DNA of 64,000 nt from assembly GCA_016933055.1 (NCBI GenBank), contig JAFGBS010000028.1, positions 290,018-354,017 of the forward strand, given 5' to 3'. How positions within the stretch are numbered: the first letter of the stretch is position 1; the number at the start of each line of letters is the position of its first letter. This DNA comes from Promethearchaeota archaeon (lineage in GTDB: Archaea > Asgardarchaeota > Lokiarchaeia > Sigyniarchaeales > Promethearchaeaceae). Shown here one piece after another: positions 35,046 to 43,771 of the stretch. A program made the translations under genes and the position numbers. The notes below the pieces were generated by a model. It was not told where the DNA came from and searched no databases. It saw only the letters and a list, made by a program, of their open reading frames with translations.

Positions 35046-36591
35046 ATTTTTCTTTTTTCTTCTTCTTTTGTTTCGGTTCTCGTAAATGCCTACCACGTAC
35101 CCACGCAAGACTGTAAATATCACCCGTTTTTTTGCGTAATTTTTCAAGCTGAATTTTGAGATCTTTCAAAATATCATTATAATCTTCATTATAGATTAAA
35201 TTTTTCAATTCGTAAGGATCATCATTTAAGTCATATAATTCATCCATATCATTCTCATTATATATATACTTAAATCCCGAATCCGTTATTAGGGCACGTC
35301 CAAAATGCGGTTTGAAATTACCGTAGGTTTGAGACATCAGTTCATCCCGCCATTTTGCATTTGGATTCTTAAATAACGGAAATAAACTAATACCATCTAC
35401 AATTTCAGTAAATTTTGTTCCCGCTGCATCAAGAATTGTGGGGCCGTAATCAATGTTGCTAACAAGACGCGTACTTTTTTGCCCGGGTTTTATTACCCCA
35501 GGAAATTTTATTGCTAAGGGAGTGCGTAGCAATTCTTCTGGCATGTAGGCTTCTTTATCAAAATGACCACCATGACAACCCAAACCATCCCCATGATCCG
35601 ACATCCACATTAAAAGCATATTATCTTCCAATCCCAATTCTCGGATTGCATCAATTACCATTCCTGCAGCTTCATCTGCCATGGTTTGTTGTGCATAGTG
35701 AAACGCAAGTACCTCTTGAAATGTTCGCCATGATACACGATTGGGGATAGTTAATTGCCAATTGTCTCCCATCGGTGGGTTCAGCTCCACTTTATAACTA
35801 TCAGGTTTAGTATCAAGATTTTCCGAGAAACTCGGCGACATTAAAATCTTTCTGGAGGGATAAAGATCAAGAAATTCTTTAGTAACATAATAGGGTTGAT
35901 GGGGTGAATAAAAGTCTAAACGCAAGTGGAAGGGTTTGTAATTACCTTTTTTCCGTTCCTGAGCGATTTTCCTTAAATTTTTAATTACCATGTAAGCGAA
36001 GAAATACACCTCATGAGATTCTTTAGGAGTTGTCATCAATCCACAAATATTTTCATGATTTACAGGAAATATCGGATTGTATTTCTCTCCAATATGAATT
36101 CCATATTGCTCATTTAGATGGTCTGGATGAAAGGAATAAAAAACTTCTACTTCAATCGGTGGAAGGTTATTTTCCTTAAGATATTCTTTATATTCATCAG
36201 TTATATAAGGATTACCAAAGCGAGGGTAACTAAATCCTTCACATCCGAATTGATGAGCAGTTCCTGGACCCGTGTGCCACTTTCCAAAATAATATAGATC
36301 ATATCCTTGCGCAGTTAACCGTTCAAAGTAGGTTTCTTTATCATATGAATGATGAGTTTCATTCTTTATCTCTTTATGATTGTGGGGGTATAATCCAGTC
36401 AACATAGTTCTTCTAGCGGGTCCACATAATGGAATACATGTATAGGCACGAGTGAATTCAATACCTTCTGAGGCTACTTGTTGAAAATTTGGTTTGTGTA
36501 TTGGAATGGAACCTATTTGTTCTCCGTGAGCGTAAAAACTCTGATGGTCTTCTAAAATATATACTATATCTGGAGGGTGTTTCTTTCCCAT
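35032..36591 (-). CDS. Type I sulfatase (cytosolic), paralogue
   Basis: 519 residues. It is closely similar in layout to the sulfatase at 30650-32185: the same YILEDHQ opening and PLCGPARRTMLTG motif with C56 as the formylglycine precursor. FGKWHTG, SDHGD and the same GCHGGHFDKEAYMPEE block follow. The C-terminus carries an extra lysine-rich tail (PKQKKKKKEKSK). No signal peptide is present. Two such copies flanking an isomerase-like and a peptidase gene suggest a sulfated-sugar locus, with the enzymes perhaps acting on different sulfate positions. The end of the gene overlaps the convergent M42 gene by 14 bases. Confidence 0.9.
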   Translation of the reverse strand: MGKKHPPDIVYILEDHQSFYAHGEQIGSIPIHKPNFQQVASEGIEFTRAYTCIPLCGPARRTMLTGLYPHNHKEIKNETHHSYDKETYFERLTAQGYDLYYFGKWHTGPGTAHQFGCEGFSYPRFGNPYITDEYKEYLKENNLPPIEVEVFYSFHPDHLNEQYGIHIGEKYNPIFPVNHENICGLMTTPKESHEVYFFAYMVIKNLRKIAQERKKGNYKPFHLRLDFYSPHQPYYVTKEFLDLYPSRKILMSPSFSENLDTKPDSYKVELNPPMGDNWQLTIPNRVSWRTFQEVLAFHYAQQTMADEAAGMVIDAIRELGLEDNMLLMWMSDHGDGLGCHGGHFDKEAYMPEELLRTPLAIKFPGVIKPGQKSTRLVSNIDYGPTILDAAGTKFTEIVDGISLFPLFKNPNAKWRDELMSQTYGNFKPHFGRALITDSGFKYIYNENDMDELYDLNDDPYELKNLIYNEDYNDILKDLKIQLEKLRKKTGDIYSLAWVRGRHLREPKQKKKKKEKSKVL

Positions 36592-36993
36592 AAGTGACTA
36601 ACAGAGGAGGATTTTTTTAACGATTTTGCCAAGTTTAAATGAAAAATACGGAATTTTTGATTAACTGATCTCTTTATTGTTCTGAACTATTGATTTTATT
36701 AGAATTAATCACCAGATATGGTGTTTTCGAAGAATTAATCGATGTTTTCCAATTCCAATAGAGTTAGAATTATTCACAGTTAGATAATTCCGCGTGGAAT
36801 GGTTCTCCATAACTTCCCCATAACTTCATCGTGTGGAATGGTTTCTACAGAAGAAATTTGTTGTTCGGCTTTCTGCAATTTCTGAATTACAAATAAATTT
36901 ATTGAATATCATCGACAGTACATCATTAAGAAGATTTTCGATTAAATCGATGGCAATTTTTTTGATATTCGCTTGATCATTGATTTCTTTCAT
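36592..36993. other. Spacer with short direct repeats, no intact gene
   Basis: This part of the 687-base spacer ahead of the DUF3795 gene has no coding frame I trust. It contains GTGGAATGGTT twice (36794-36804 and 36833-36843) and between them CCATAACTTC twice with an 11-base period (36807-36816 and 36818-36827). Confidence 0.3.
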
Positions 36994-37282
36994 ATGTTTA
37001 TAATGAAAATCCCCATATTAACTACTATCTTATTTACACTACAATTTATTGCCAGCAGAATATCCTAAATTGTATTAAACTTCTGATTATTGCAGTAATC
37101 ATCCTGATTATTATATATATGACAGATTTGGGTTATACTGTTTATGAATTTATATATTACGCTTCCTACTACAGCTCACAAATCGAATTCACTATATGCA
37201 CATGGGTTTGTTAATATTACTAATATCTTATATTTGGGGTAGGAAATACATTAGAATAAAAAAAAAAAGGGTGTTATTATGA
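36994..37282 (+). pseudogene. Decayed small membrane-protein gene (tentative)
   Basis: Three successive frames read like one membrane protein broken by two indels. They are MFIMKIPILTTILFTLQFIA (from ATG 36994); then LNCIKLLIIAVIILIII with a later YTVYEFIYYASYYSS; and then MGLLILLISYIWGRKYIRIK, which ends at 37280-37282 over the start codon of the next gene. Basic residues after the last helix look natural. No single frame is long, and AT-rich bias can mimic this. Confidence 0.25.
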
Positions 37283-37647
37283 AGAAGACCTATTATGTTG
37301 CGGGATTTTGTGGAACAATTTGTGACGATTGTGATTTCTTTACTGGAAATGAAGAACCACAATGCCCTGGTTGTGTGGCGTGTGCCGGCAGACCATTTTG
37401 GGGTGAATGTAGGACCGCTAATTGTGCATTAAATAAAAAAGTGGAGCATTGTGGATTGTGTTCGGACTTTCCTTGTGAAATACTACCAAATCAATTCGAT
37501 CCCAATAAACCCCGAGGAAAAGAAGAAGCAATCTTCCGAATTGGACAGCTCGCAATTCGTGCAAAAATTGGTACTAATTGTTGGTTAAAAAAACGTGTCG
37601 ATGGAAGCATTGTTGGATTTGAGGCTGATGAAAGAGAAAAACCTTAG
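37279..37647 (+). CDS. DUF3795 cysteine-rich protein
   Basis: 122 residues with at least ten cysteines in the first 75 positions: GFCGTICDDCDFF, CPGCVACAGRPF, CRTANCAL and HCGLCSDFPC. This is the DUF3795 pattern, small proteins of anaerobic archaea and bacteria thought to bind zinc or an iron-sulfur cluster. The function is not established. A GGGTG element lies eight bases before the ATG. It is the first of three genes (DUF3795, VOC, QueC) on one strand with short gaps. Confidence 0.85.
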   Translation: MKKTYYVAGFCGTICDDCDFFTGNEEPQCPGCVACAGRPFWGECRTANCALNKKVEHCGLCSDFPCEILPNQFDPNKPRGKEEAIFRIGQLAIRAKIGTNCWLKKRVDGSIVGFEADEREKP

Positions 37648-37700
37648 AAATACCATTATTTTTACAACATTAAATAATTTGTTTTACTTATTGAGAGATT

Positions 37701-38075
37701 ATGAACAAACCAAAATTAGGAAATTTTGAATTGTGTTTTGATGTAGAAAATTTGGAAGAATCAGTAGCTTTCTATAAAAAATTGGGATTTCAAATTATAA
37801 AAGGAGCAATTGAGTATGGAACCGTATGCATGTCTAATGGAGATATAAGATTCACCATGTTTATTGAAAATGCCATTCAAGAGCAATTTGGCACAAAATT
37901 CCTTTTAAATTTTCGAGGGGGTGATGTACAGAAAAATTACGAATACTTAACCAAGGAAGGAATAAAATTTGAGCAATCTCCCAAAATATATGAAGATGGA
38001 GTTTCTATTGATGCAAAACTTCGAGATCCAAATGGAAACTTAATATATCTCGATACACATCCATCAGAAAGGTAA
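37701..38075 (+). CDS. VOC-superfamily (glyoxalase-like) protein
   Basis: 124 residues, a single vicinal-oxygen-chelate unit with two beta-alpha-beta-beta-beta modules. It begins NFELCFDVENLEESVAFYKKLGF and ends LRDPNGNLIYLDTH, the two diagnostic segments. Metal ligands are incomplete (only the C-terminal Asp-Pro-Asn-Gly turn is standard), so it may bind a ligand without being a lyase or dioxygenase. The stop is seven bases before the QueC start, and the pair is probably co-translated. Confidence 0.88.
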   Translation: MNKPKLGNFELCFDVENLEESVAFYKKLGFQIIKGAIEYGTVCMSNGDIRFTMFIENAIQEQFGTKFLLNFRGGDVQKNYEYLTKEGIKFEQSPKIYEDGVSIDAKLRDPNGNLIYLDTHPSER

Positions 38076-38082
38076 CATAATA

Positions 38083-38733
38083 ATGAAAAAAGCAATTGTT
38101 TTATATTCAGGTGGTCTTGATTCTGTTACATCTTTATATTGGGTAAAAAATCAAGGATACTCTCCTATCGCACTTTCATTCATGGAACATGGACGACAAA
38201 AATCGGAAATTAAAGCTGCACGTAAACTCATGGAAAGATGGGATATTCCCTATATTGAAATTCCACTAGAATTTATTATGCAGAAAGATGAGTTACAGAA
38301 AATAGGAATTAACCTTTCGGGTGCAACTGATTTACCTACAGTATATATCCCTCAAAAAAATCTCATATTTTATTCAATAGCCGCCTATTATGCTGAGATA
38401 TATAAGGCAGAAGCAATCATTGTCGGACTACTTTCTTTCGATTTCAATATATTTCCCGATAATTCATTAGAGTTCTTCGAGAGGTTAGAGAATATAATTA
38501 ATATTGGTTTATCAAATTCATCTAAAACCATAAAAATTATATTTCCCTTAAAAACAATGGGCAAATCTGAGGTTATTCAACTCGCTTTTGATTTAGGAGT
38601 CCCAATGGAACTTACGTGGAGTTGTTATGAAGAGGAAGATGATAATGGCAATCCTTGTGGAAAATGTAAAGGATGTTTAGAACGCAGACAAGGATTTAAG
38701 AAATTGAATGCGAATGATCCCCTTTTAAAGTAA
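38083..38733 (+). CDS. queC: 7-cyano-7-deazaguanine synthase QueC
   Basis: 216 residues. The PP-loop motif SGGLDS (9-14) binds ATP. The zinc site is C181-C192-C195-C198 in CYEEEDDNGNPCGKCKGC. TWSCYE and LERRQGF complete the QueC signature. The enzyme converts 7-carboxy-7-deazaguanine to preQ0, the precursor of archaeosine in archaeal tRNA and of queuosine in bacteria. At 216 residues it is of usual length. QueE, QueD and the archaeosine transglycosylase are not nearby. The neighbours DUF3795 and VOC do not obviously belong to the pathway. Confidence 0.93.
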   Translation: MKKAIVLYSGGLDSVTSLYWVKNQGYSPIALSFMEHGRQKSEIKAARKLMERWDIPYIEIPLEFIMQKDELQKIGINLSGATDLPTVYIPQKNLIFYSIAAYYAEIYKAEAIIVGLLSFDFNIFPDNSLEFFERLENIINIGLSNSSKTIKIIFPLKTMGKSEVIQLAFDLGVPMELTWSCYEEEDDNGNPCGKCKGCLERRQGFKKLNANDPLLK

Positions 38734-38861
38734 TATTAAAACCTCGGGAGAATGTCAGAACCCATATTTGTCGTAGAGATTATGCGAGATTCTCCAAAAT
38801 AGCATTTGATGCATAAATCCTCTTCTACTAAAGTTAGACTCTCAAGATTCTACATGAATGC

Positions 38862-38876
38862 CGAAAGATTTATAAG
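38862..38876 (+). promoter_or_regulatory. BRE/TATA promoter for the ATP-grasp gene
   Basis: CGAAAGATTTATAAG matches a purine-rich TFB element joined to TTTATAAG. The expected start of transcription is near 38900, giving a leader of about 45 bases before ATG 38944. Confidence 0.45.
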
Positions 38877-38943
38877 ATAAATGTTACTTTTATTGTTTTA
38901 ATAAAAAAACAACTATAAAGGAAAAATAAAGTTTATCGGCTAG

Positions 38944-40035
38944 ATGAAAAAATCTGATTTTATGGTTGCGTTTTGCTATAATGTGCAACCAGAGGGGTAT
39001 GATCCAGAATTCGACGGGGAAAAATATGCAGAGTTTGATTCGAGGGAGACTGTCGAAACAATTTATAATAGCTTATTAGATCTAGGATATGTTGTTACAC
39101 CTATTGAATTTCGCAATGGTTTTATTGAACAATTAAGGCAATTAAAACCGGATCTAGTTTTTAATATCGTCGAAGGAATTCAGGGAGCGGATCGTGAAGC
39201 GCAAGCACCAGCTATTTATGAATATTTAGGATTACGATATACGGGATCTCGACCTATGGGTCACGCTTTGGCTCTTGATAAGGTTATGGCAAAACGTGTA
39301 ATGGAACACTATGGTGTTAGAACAGCTCCATTTTGCGTATTTGATGAGCCTATAACATCGTTCAACCAATCTCACATGAAATTTCCGATGATCATAAAAC
39401 CCTCTTGTGAGGGATCCAGCGTTGGGATTGACAATAATGCGAAAGTAGATGATATAAAAGCACTTATATTTCGTGTGAACTATGTTATTGAAACCTATAA
39501 ACAACCCGCTTTAGTAGAACAGTTCATCGAGGGAAGAGAATTCAATCAAGCGATAATTGGAAATAAAAATCCAATTTTATTTCCGATAGTTGAGATAGAT
39601 TATTCCTATCTACCCAAGGGTGTTAATAAATTCAGTTCTTATGAGGTGAAAACATCCTTAGATGATCCTGAAAGCACTATATGTCCCGCAAATATCACAG
39701 AAGAAGAAGCTCAACGTATTGGACAGGCCACCCTCGGAGCATATCGAGCATTGGGGATATTAGATTATGCACGGATGGATCTACGCATGGATAATGAAGG
39801 TAATATATACATTCTCGAAGTGAACTCTATTCCTGGAATCGCTCCCGGTGAGGAAGAAAATAATAGCATGCCTAAAGCAGTTCGAGAATATGGCTGGACT
39901 TACACTCAAATGATAGGCGCAATTGTTGATACCGCTTTGGAGCGTTATGGTATCGTATTTGAAGAAGAAGAAGAAACTACTATTTCTCAAATGGTCGATA
40001 CTCGACATATTCCTCCTACTTTAAATGGGAGGTAA
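38944..40035 (+). CDS. D-alanine-D-alanine ligase-like ATP-grasp protein
   Basis: 363 residues of the ATP-grasp superfamily. DLVFNIVEGIQGADREAQAPAI in the N-terminal domain is similar to the Ddl family substrate loop. FPMIIKPSCEGSSVGI is the ATP-binding glycine-rich segment. EVNSIPGIAPGEEENNS near the C-terminus supplies metal-binding Glu and Asn as in Ddl. An acidic stretch (EEEEE) follows at about 343. Because archaea usually lack peptidoglycan, it may ligate another amino acid or peptide; such DdlB-like genes are widespread in archaea with unknown substrates. A clear TATA promoter precedes it. Confidence 0.85.
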   Translation: MKKSDFMVAFCYNVQPEGYDPEFDGEKYAEFDSRETVETIYNSLLDLGYVVTPIEFRNGFIEQLRQLKPDLVFNIVEGIQGADREAQAPAIYEYLGLRYTGSRPMGHALALDKVMAKRVMEHYGVRTAPFCVFDEPITSFNQSHMKFPMIIKPSCEGSSVGIDNNAKVDDIKALIFRVNYVIETYKQPALVEQFIEGREFNQAIIGNKNPILFPIVEIDYSYLPKGVNKFSSYEVKTSLDDPESTICPANITEEEAQRIGQATLGAYRALGILDYARMDLRMDNEGNIYILEVNSIPGIAPGEEENNSMPKAVREYGWTYTQMIGAIVDTALERYGIVFEEEEETTISQMVDTRHIPPTLNGR

Positions 40036-40050
40036 TTTTTTCTTTTTCCT
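40036..40050 (+). terminator. T-rich terminator after the ATP-grasp gene
   Basis: TTTTTTCTTTTTCC directly follows the stop codon; it has no hairpin and is of archaeal type. Confidence 0.5.
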
Positions 40051-40249
40051 AAATATGTATATAACCGGGAATGAATAAGATGCCTCCAAAGATGTAAAAA
40101 GTATTGTAATCCGTTCTGTGAATGATAAAATGGTTAAATGAGCTATTTTCTAATCCGATGGAGTAAATGTGCTGTGTAAAGTGAAGAATATATAGCATTG
40201 TACTTATAGATATACCTATAGTAAGAAACCCCAATAGGTTCATATGCAT
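40049..40249 (-). CDS. Small two-helix membrane protein (tentative)
   Basis: 66 residues. Two hydrophobic stretches (LLGFLTIGISISTMLYIL and TFYIFGGILFIPGYIHI) are separated by a polar loop. It fills most of the 294-base gap between the ATP-grasp and GNAT genes on the opposite strand. ATG at 40249 or two codons later would serve. There is no ribosome binding site and no family recognised. Chance frames of this kind occur in AT-rich DNA. Confidence 0.3.
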   Translation of the reverse strand: MHMNLLGFLTIGISISTMLYILHFTQHIYSIGLENSSFNHFIIHRTDYNTFYIFGGILFIPGYIHI

Positions 40250-40329
40250 TCACTATGTTAACTAATTGAAGTAATTGAGGTTGAAAGGTCTACCAATTTT
40301 TCCAAGATTTTATAGATTGAACATAAATT

Positions 40330-41328
40330 GTGGTTTTGTTGAACGTTAATATAACAGAATATACAACAGCTGATCTTAATGGAGTTATTGAGTTAAATCG
40401 TTCAATCATCTCTCGTTGGTATCACTATTTCTTAAAAAATGGAAAAATAGAACGTGGTGTTCATTCAGAGATTGAGCAATTATCAGATTTCGAACTTTGG
40501 TACCATGGAGGTCCATGGAACACTCCTAAAATGTTTCATTTGTATACTAAACTAGTACAAAAATGTAATGGTAAAATTTTCCTTGCATGGGATGAAAGAC
40601 ATCAATTAATAGGAGAAGTTGATTGTTGCTTGGCTAACAATTATGATAAGAGCGGTTACATTCTCTGGATTCTTACTCATCCTAACTACCGTAGGCGAGG
40701 AATAGGAAGTCAACTTATCCAAAAAGTAAAATCATTTTTTTATAACCAAGAAATTTCTCAAGTGGTAGTTATTCCACAAGATACAGCTTCTAGAGAGTTC
40801 TATCAATTTTGCGGATTTATTCCTTATAAAAATCGAATGGAGATAGATTTAATATTAAAAGATGTATCTTCTTGGTCAAAAGTCCGAAAAAAATATAGAA
40901 TTACTCCCGTAACCACATCAAACTTAAATGAAATAGGATATGTTGATTTCTATTCATTGATAGGATCCACGGAGTCCAATAACTACATACAACAAACAGC
41001 GTTACATCGTGCAGAAATTTTAGAAGTTTTGGGAAAAATTGCGGATCTATCAGGTTTTTTACCCTTATTATGGAAATATGAAAGGAATGGGAATATTGCA
41101 ATAATTGGAAATGTATATCAAATGCGAGTTTGGGTTAACACAAGCTCACTCATAGACGCGGACTTTCTAAATTCTATTTTAGAAATTATTCAGAGTCTGC
41201 ATTCAAATTCGAATCTATCAAATCCATTAGGATGTTCTATTTTAGAAGATCAACTACTATTTTTTAATGAAGATGATTTTATTATCAAAAAAATAGAAAC
41301 TGTATTGAAACTGAGTTCAATGCAGTGA
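40330..41328 (+). CDS. GNAT-family N-acetyltransferase
   Basis: 332 residues. The acetyl-CoA-binding segment is LWILTHPNYRRRGIGSQLIQKVKSFF, with the RxxGxG/A loop at about 119-124, followed by VVIPQDTASREFYQFCGF, both canonical GNAT. About 150 C-terminal residues form a second domain of unclear fold, perhaps a degenerate GNAT half. No ATG starts the frame; GTG 40330 or the TTG three codons later must be used because the next ATG lies well inside the fold. The substrate is unknown. Confidence 0.8.
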   Translation: MVLLNVNITEYTTADLNGVIELNRSIISRWYHYFLKNGKIERGVHSEIEQLSDFELWYHGGPWNTPKMFHLYTKLVQKCNGKIFLAWDERHQLIGEVDCCLANNYDKSGYILWILTHPNYRRRGIGSQLIQKVKSFFYNQEISQVVVIPQDTASREFYQFCGFIPYKNRMEIDLILKDVSSWSKVRKKYRITPVTTSNLNEIGYVDFYSLIGSTESNNYIQQTALHRAEILEVLGKIADLSGFLPLLWKYERNGNIAIIGNVYQMRVWVNTSSLIDADFLNSILEIIQSLHSNSNLSNPLGCSILEDQLLFFNEDDFIIKKIETVLKLSSMQ

Positions 41329-41527
41329 AATAGATAGCTAGTGAATTCAATACAATAGTTTTGGATTTGCTTTTTTCTTTGACAAATTTTTAAACCCAAA
41401 ATTTCCTGGATAGGATTTTTGTTCCTCGAAATTTCAATCACAATAGTAATCATACTTAATTTGTAACTTGTAAATCAAATTAAAGGAAAGAAAATCTTAA
41501 AGGTTTTAAAATTCAACTTCTTTTTAA

Positions 41528-43762
41528 ATGGCTGGAATTCCAGATTTTATACAGATTGGATTGTATGTAATACTAGCAGTGTTTCTTTCTGGAATCACAC
41601 TTTACACTATTCAGCGACGTAATGATCCTAAAGCATTGATTTTTTCTTTTGGGCTCCTTTTTCAAATTATATGGATTTTAGCTTTTATATTTGAGATATT
41701 AGCACCAACAACCGAAATTAAATTATTCTTTGATACAATAATCATATTCTCCTCTTATTTTGTTGGAACCTCTTATTTCTTATTTGCACTAGAGTATAAT
41801 GGATTTAGTTTCAAGAAGCATTACAAGTTCTTTTATTTTGTCTTAATATATTCCGCTTTATTGGTATTACCAGTTCTAATTTTTCCAAATCAAGAGTGGA
41901 TGCGCACAAATATTCGCTCAAACGGAGTGTTTTCGATTATTCGATACGGAAATGGAATTTATTTGAACATCCTTATTATAGAGGTATATCTAAAGATTTT
42001 TTTTACATTTTTTTTGTTCATTCGAAATTTGTTTTTAAAATCAAAATCATCACTAGTAAAAATCCAATCTATTATAATAGATTCAAGTTATCTATTATTA
42101 TTTTTTGCTTCAATAGTGAGTATTTGGTCAGAACAGCTCGGTATTGTGGAAAGATTCATTAGTTTCTATCTTTTAGGCTTGATTCTCGCTAGTATATTCA
42201 TTTTTATTGCTGTGTTTCCTTTACGCACTTTTGAAGTTCTCCCTTCAGCTCATAATCTCATTTTGGATAATATTGGGGATGGATATTGTGTATTTAATGT
42301 GAAAAGTCAGCTGGTAGAGATAAATGAGGAATTAATGAACATACTTGGGATATTAAATAAATCTAGTGTTTCGGGGAAGACTCCGGTGGAGCTTTTTTCA
42401 CATCTACCAGATCTTAAGAAACTGGCAAATACCCCTCAGAATGTAGCAACAGAATTAAATATAGCATTATGGGATAAGATCCACTATTTTGAAGCACAAA
42501 AAGTGTTGATATTCCAGAGAAAGCGAAAATTGGGGTTTGTATTAATATTTCATGATATATCAGAACGGAAGGAATTCGAACAAAATCTAAAAGCTTCCAA
42601 AGAAGAATTAGAACAAAAATTCTTGCATTCCCAAAAAATGGACACCATCGGACAGATGGCAGGGGGAATTGCTCACGATTTTAATAATATACTAACAGTA
42701 ATTCTCGGTAACGCGGAATTACTAGAACATAATCTCCAAGATAATTATGAAAATCAGATTTTAGTAAGAGAACTATCAAATGCGGCTAAAAATGCTTCCC
42801 GAATGACTAAAAAACTTCTTACATTTAGTAGAAAAAATATAATTCATCCAAAAGTATTCAATATTAACACATTTCTTCAAAAAATGAAAGACCCTATCTA
42901 CCGCTTAGTAAGTAAGGACACGGATGTTGAAATTATAGTTAAACTTGACCCCACCATTGAACATATTTTTGTCGATATGGGGTTGATGGAGCAAATCCTC
43001 CTCAATTTAGTGCTAAATTCTAAAGATGCTATGCCAAATGGGGGAATTTTGGAAATATCAACCAACCCATTTAAAATTACTCATGAGATAAAGCATTTAT
43101 TTCCTGAAACAAATCAAAGGGACTTTGTATGTATTACTGTCAAGGATACTGGAATCGGTATGACTGACGAAGTAAAAGAGCATTTATTTGAACCGTTCTT
43201 CACAACAAAACCTAAGGGATCAGGAACTGGACTTGGATTATCCATGGTATATGGAGCTGTTAAGCAATTCCAAGGATTTATTAATGTGGTTTCGAGTCTT
43301 GGAAAAGGAACATCCGTTCAGATTTATATTCCCATTTTTGGGGGTAAATTGCCAAAAGTCCACACAGCCGAGAATACGATACTTAAAGGAAAAGGTGAGC
43401 TTATAGTTTTAGTGGAAGATGATACTGCAGTTCGAAATATTACCCAAAAGATGCTAAACCAATTAGGATATAGAGTTTTGAGTTTTGGAAGTGGTATGGA
43501 AGCATTTGATGCATTGAAGGATGCAAAACATTCATTCGCGTTGTTATTTACCGATATCGTTATGCCCGGAATGAAAGGACATGAATTATTTGAAAAACTA
43601 AAGGAAATGTATCCAGATTTAAAAGTACTTTACGTTTCTGGATATACAGATAAAATAATTGCCCAATATGGTGTACTTTTTAAGGATACGAATTTTATAT
43701 CGAAACCCTTCTCTATTGATATATTAGCTGAGAAAATTTATGACATAATTCAAGAAAAATAA
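41528..43762 (+). CDS. Hybrid histidine kinase with 7TM sensor, PAS and receiver domain
   Basis: 744 residues. Domain order: seven membrane helices of the histidine-kinase N-terminal 7TM type (about 5-235), a PAS domain (about 240-350), and a HisKA domain with H383 in GGIAHDFNNIL. The ATPase domain follows, with NSKDAMPNGG, DTGIGM and GTGLGLSMVYG, then a C-terminal receiver domain with D676 in FTDIVMPG and K near FISKPFS. It should sense a lipophilic or membrane signal and relay phosphate to an unknown partner; no output regulator is adjacent. This sort of gene in archaea is generally acquired from bacteria. The start ATG 41528 has no clear ribosome binding site. Confidence 0.92.
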   Translation: MAGIPDFIQIGLYVILAVFLSGITLYTIQRRNDPKALIFSFGLLFQIIWILAFIFEILAPTTEIKLFFDTIIIFSSYFVGTSYFLFALEYNGFSFKKHYKFFYFVLIYSALLVLPVLIFPNQEWMRTNIRSNGVFSIIRYGNGIYLNILIIEVYLKIFFTFFLFIRNLFLKSKSSLVKIQSIIIDSSYLLLFFASIVSIWSEQLGIVERFISFYLLGLILASIFIFIAVFPLRTFEVLPSAHNLILDNIGDGYCVFNVKSQLVEINEELMNILGILNKSSVSGKTPVELFSHLPDLKKLANTPQNVATELNIALWDKIHYFEAQKVLIFQRKRKLGFVLIFHDISERKEFEQNLKASKEELEQKFLHSQKMDTIGQMAGGIAHDFNNILTVILGNAELLEHNLQDNYENQILVRELSNAAKNASRMTKKLLTFSRKNIIHPKVFNINTFLQKMKDPIYRLVSKDTDVEIIVKLDPTIEHIFVDMGLMEQILLNLVLNSKDAMPNGGILEISTNPFKITHEIKHLFPETNQRDFVCITVKDTGIGMTDEVKEHLFEPFFTTKPKGSGTGLGLSMVYGAVKQFQGFINVVSSLGKGTSVQIYIPIFGGKLPKVHTAENTILKGKGELIVLVEDDTAVRNITQKMLNQLGYRVLSFGSGMEAFDALKDAKHSFALLFTDIVMPGMKGHELFEKLKEMYPDLKVLYVSGYTDKIIAQYGVLFKDTNFISKPFSIDILAEKIYDIIQEK

Positions 43763-43771
43763 ATCTAAAAA

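Noticed and set aside
38747..38795. GGAGAAT/ATTCTCC pair after queC
   Set aside because: Seven pairs around a 35-base loop is weak; no further pairing inside. Not enough for a terminator or RNA call.
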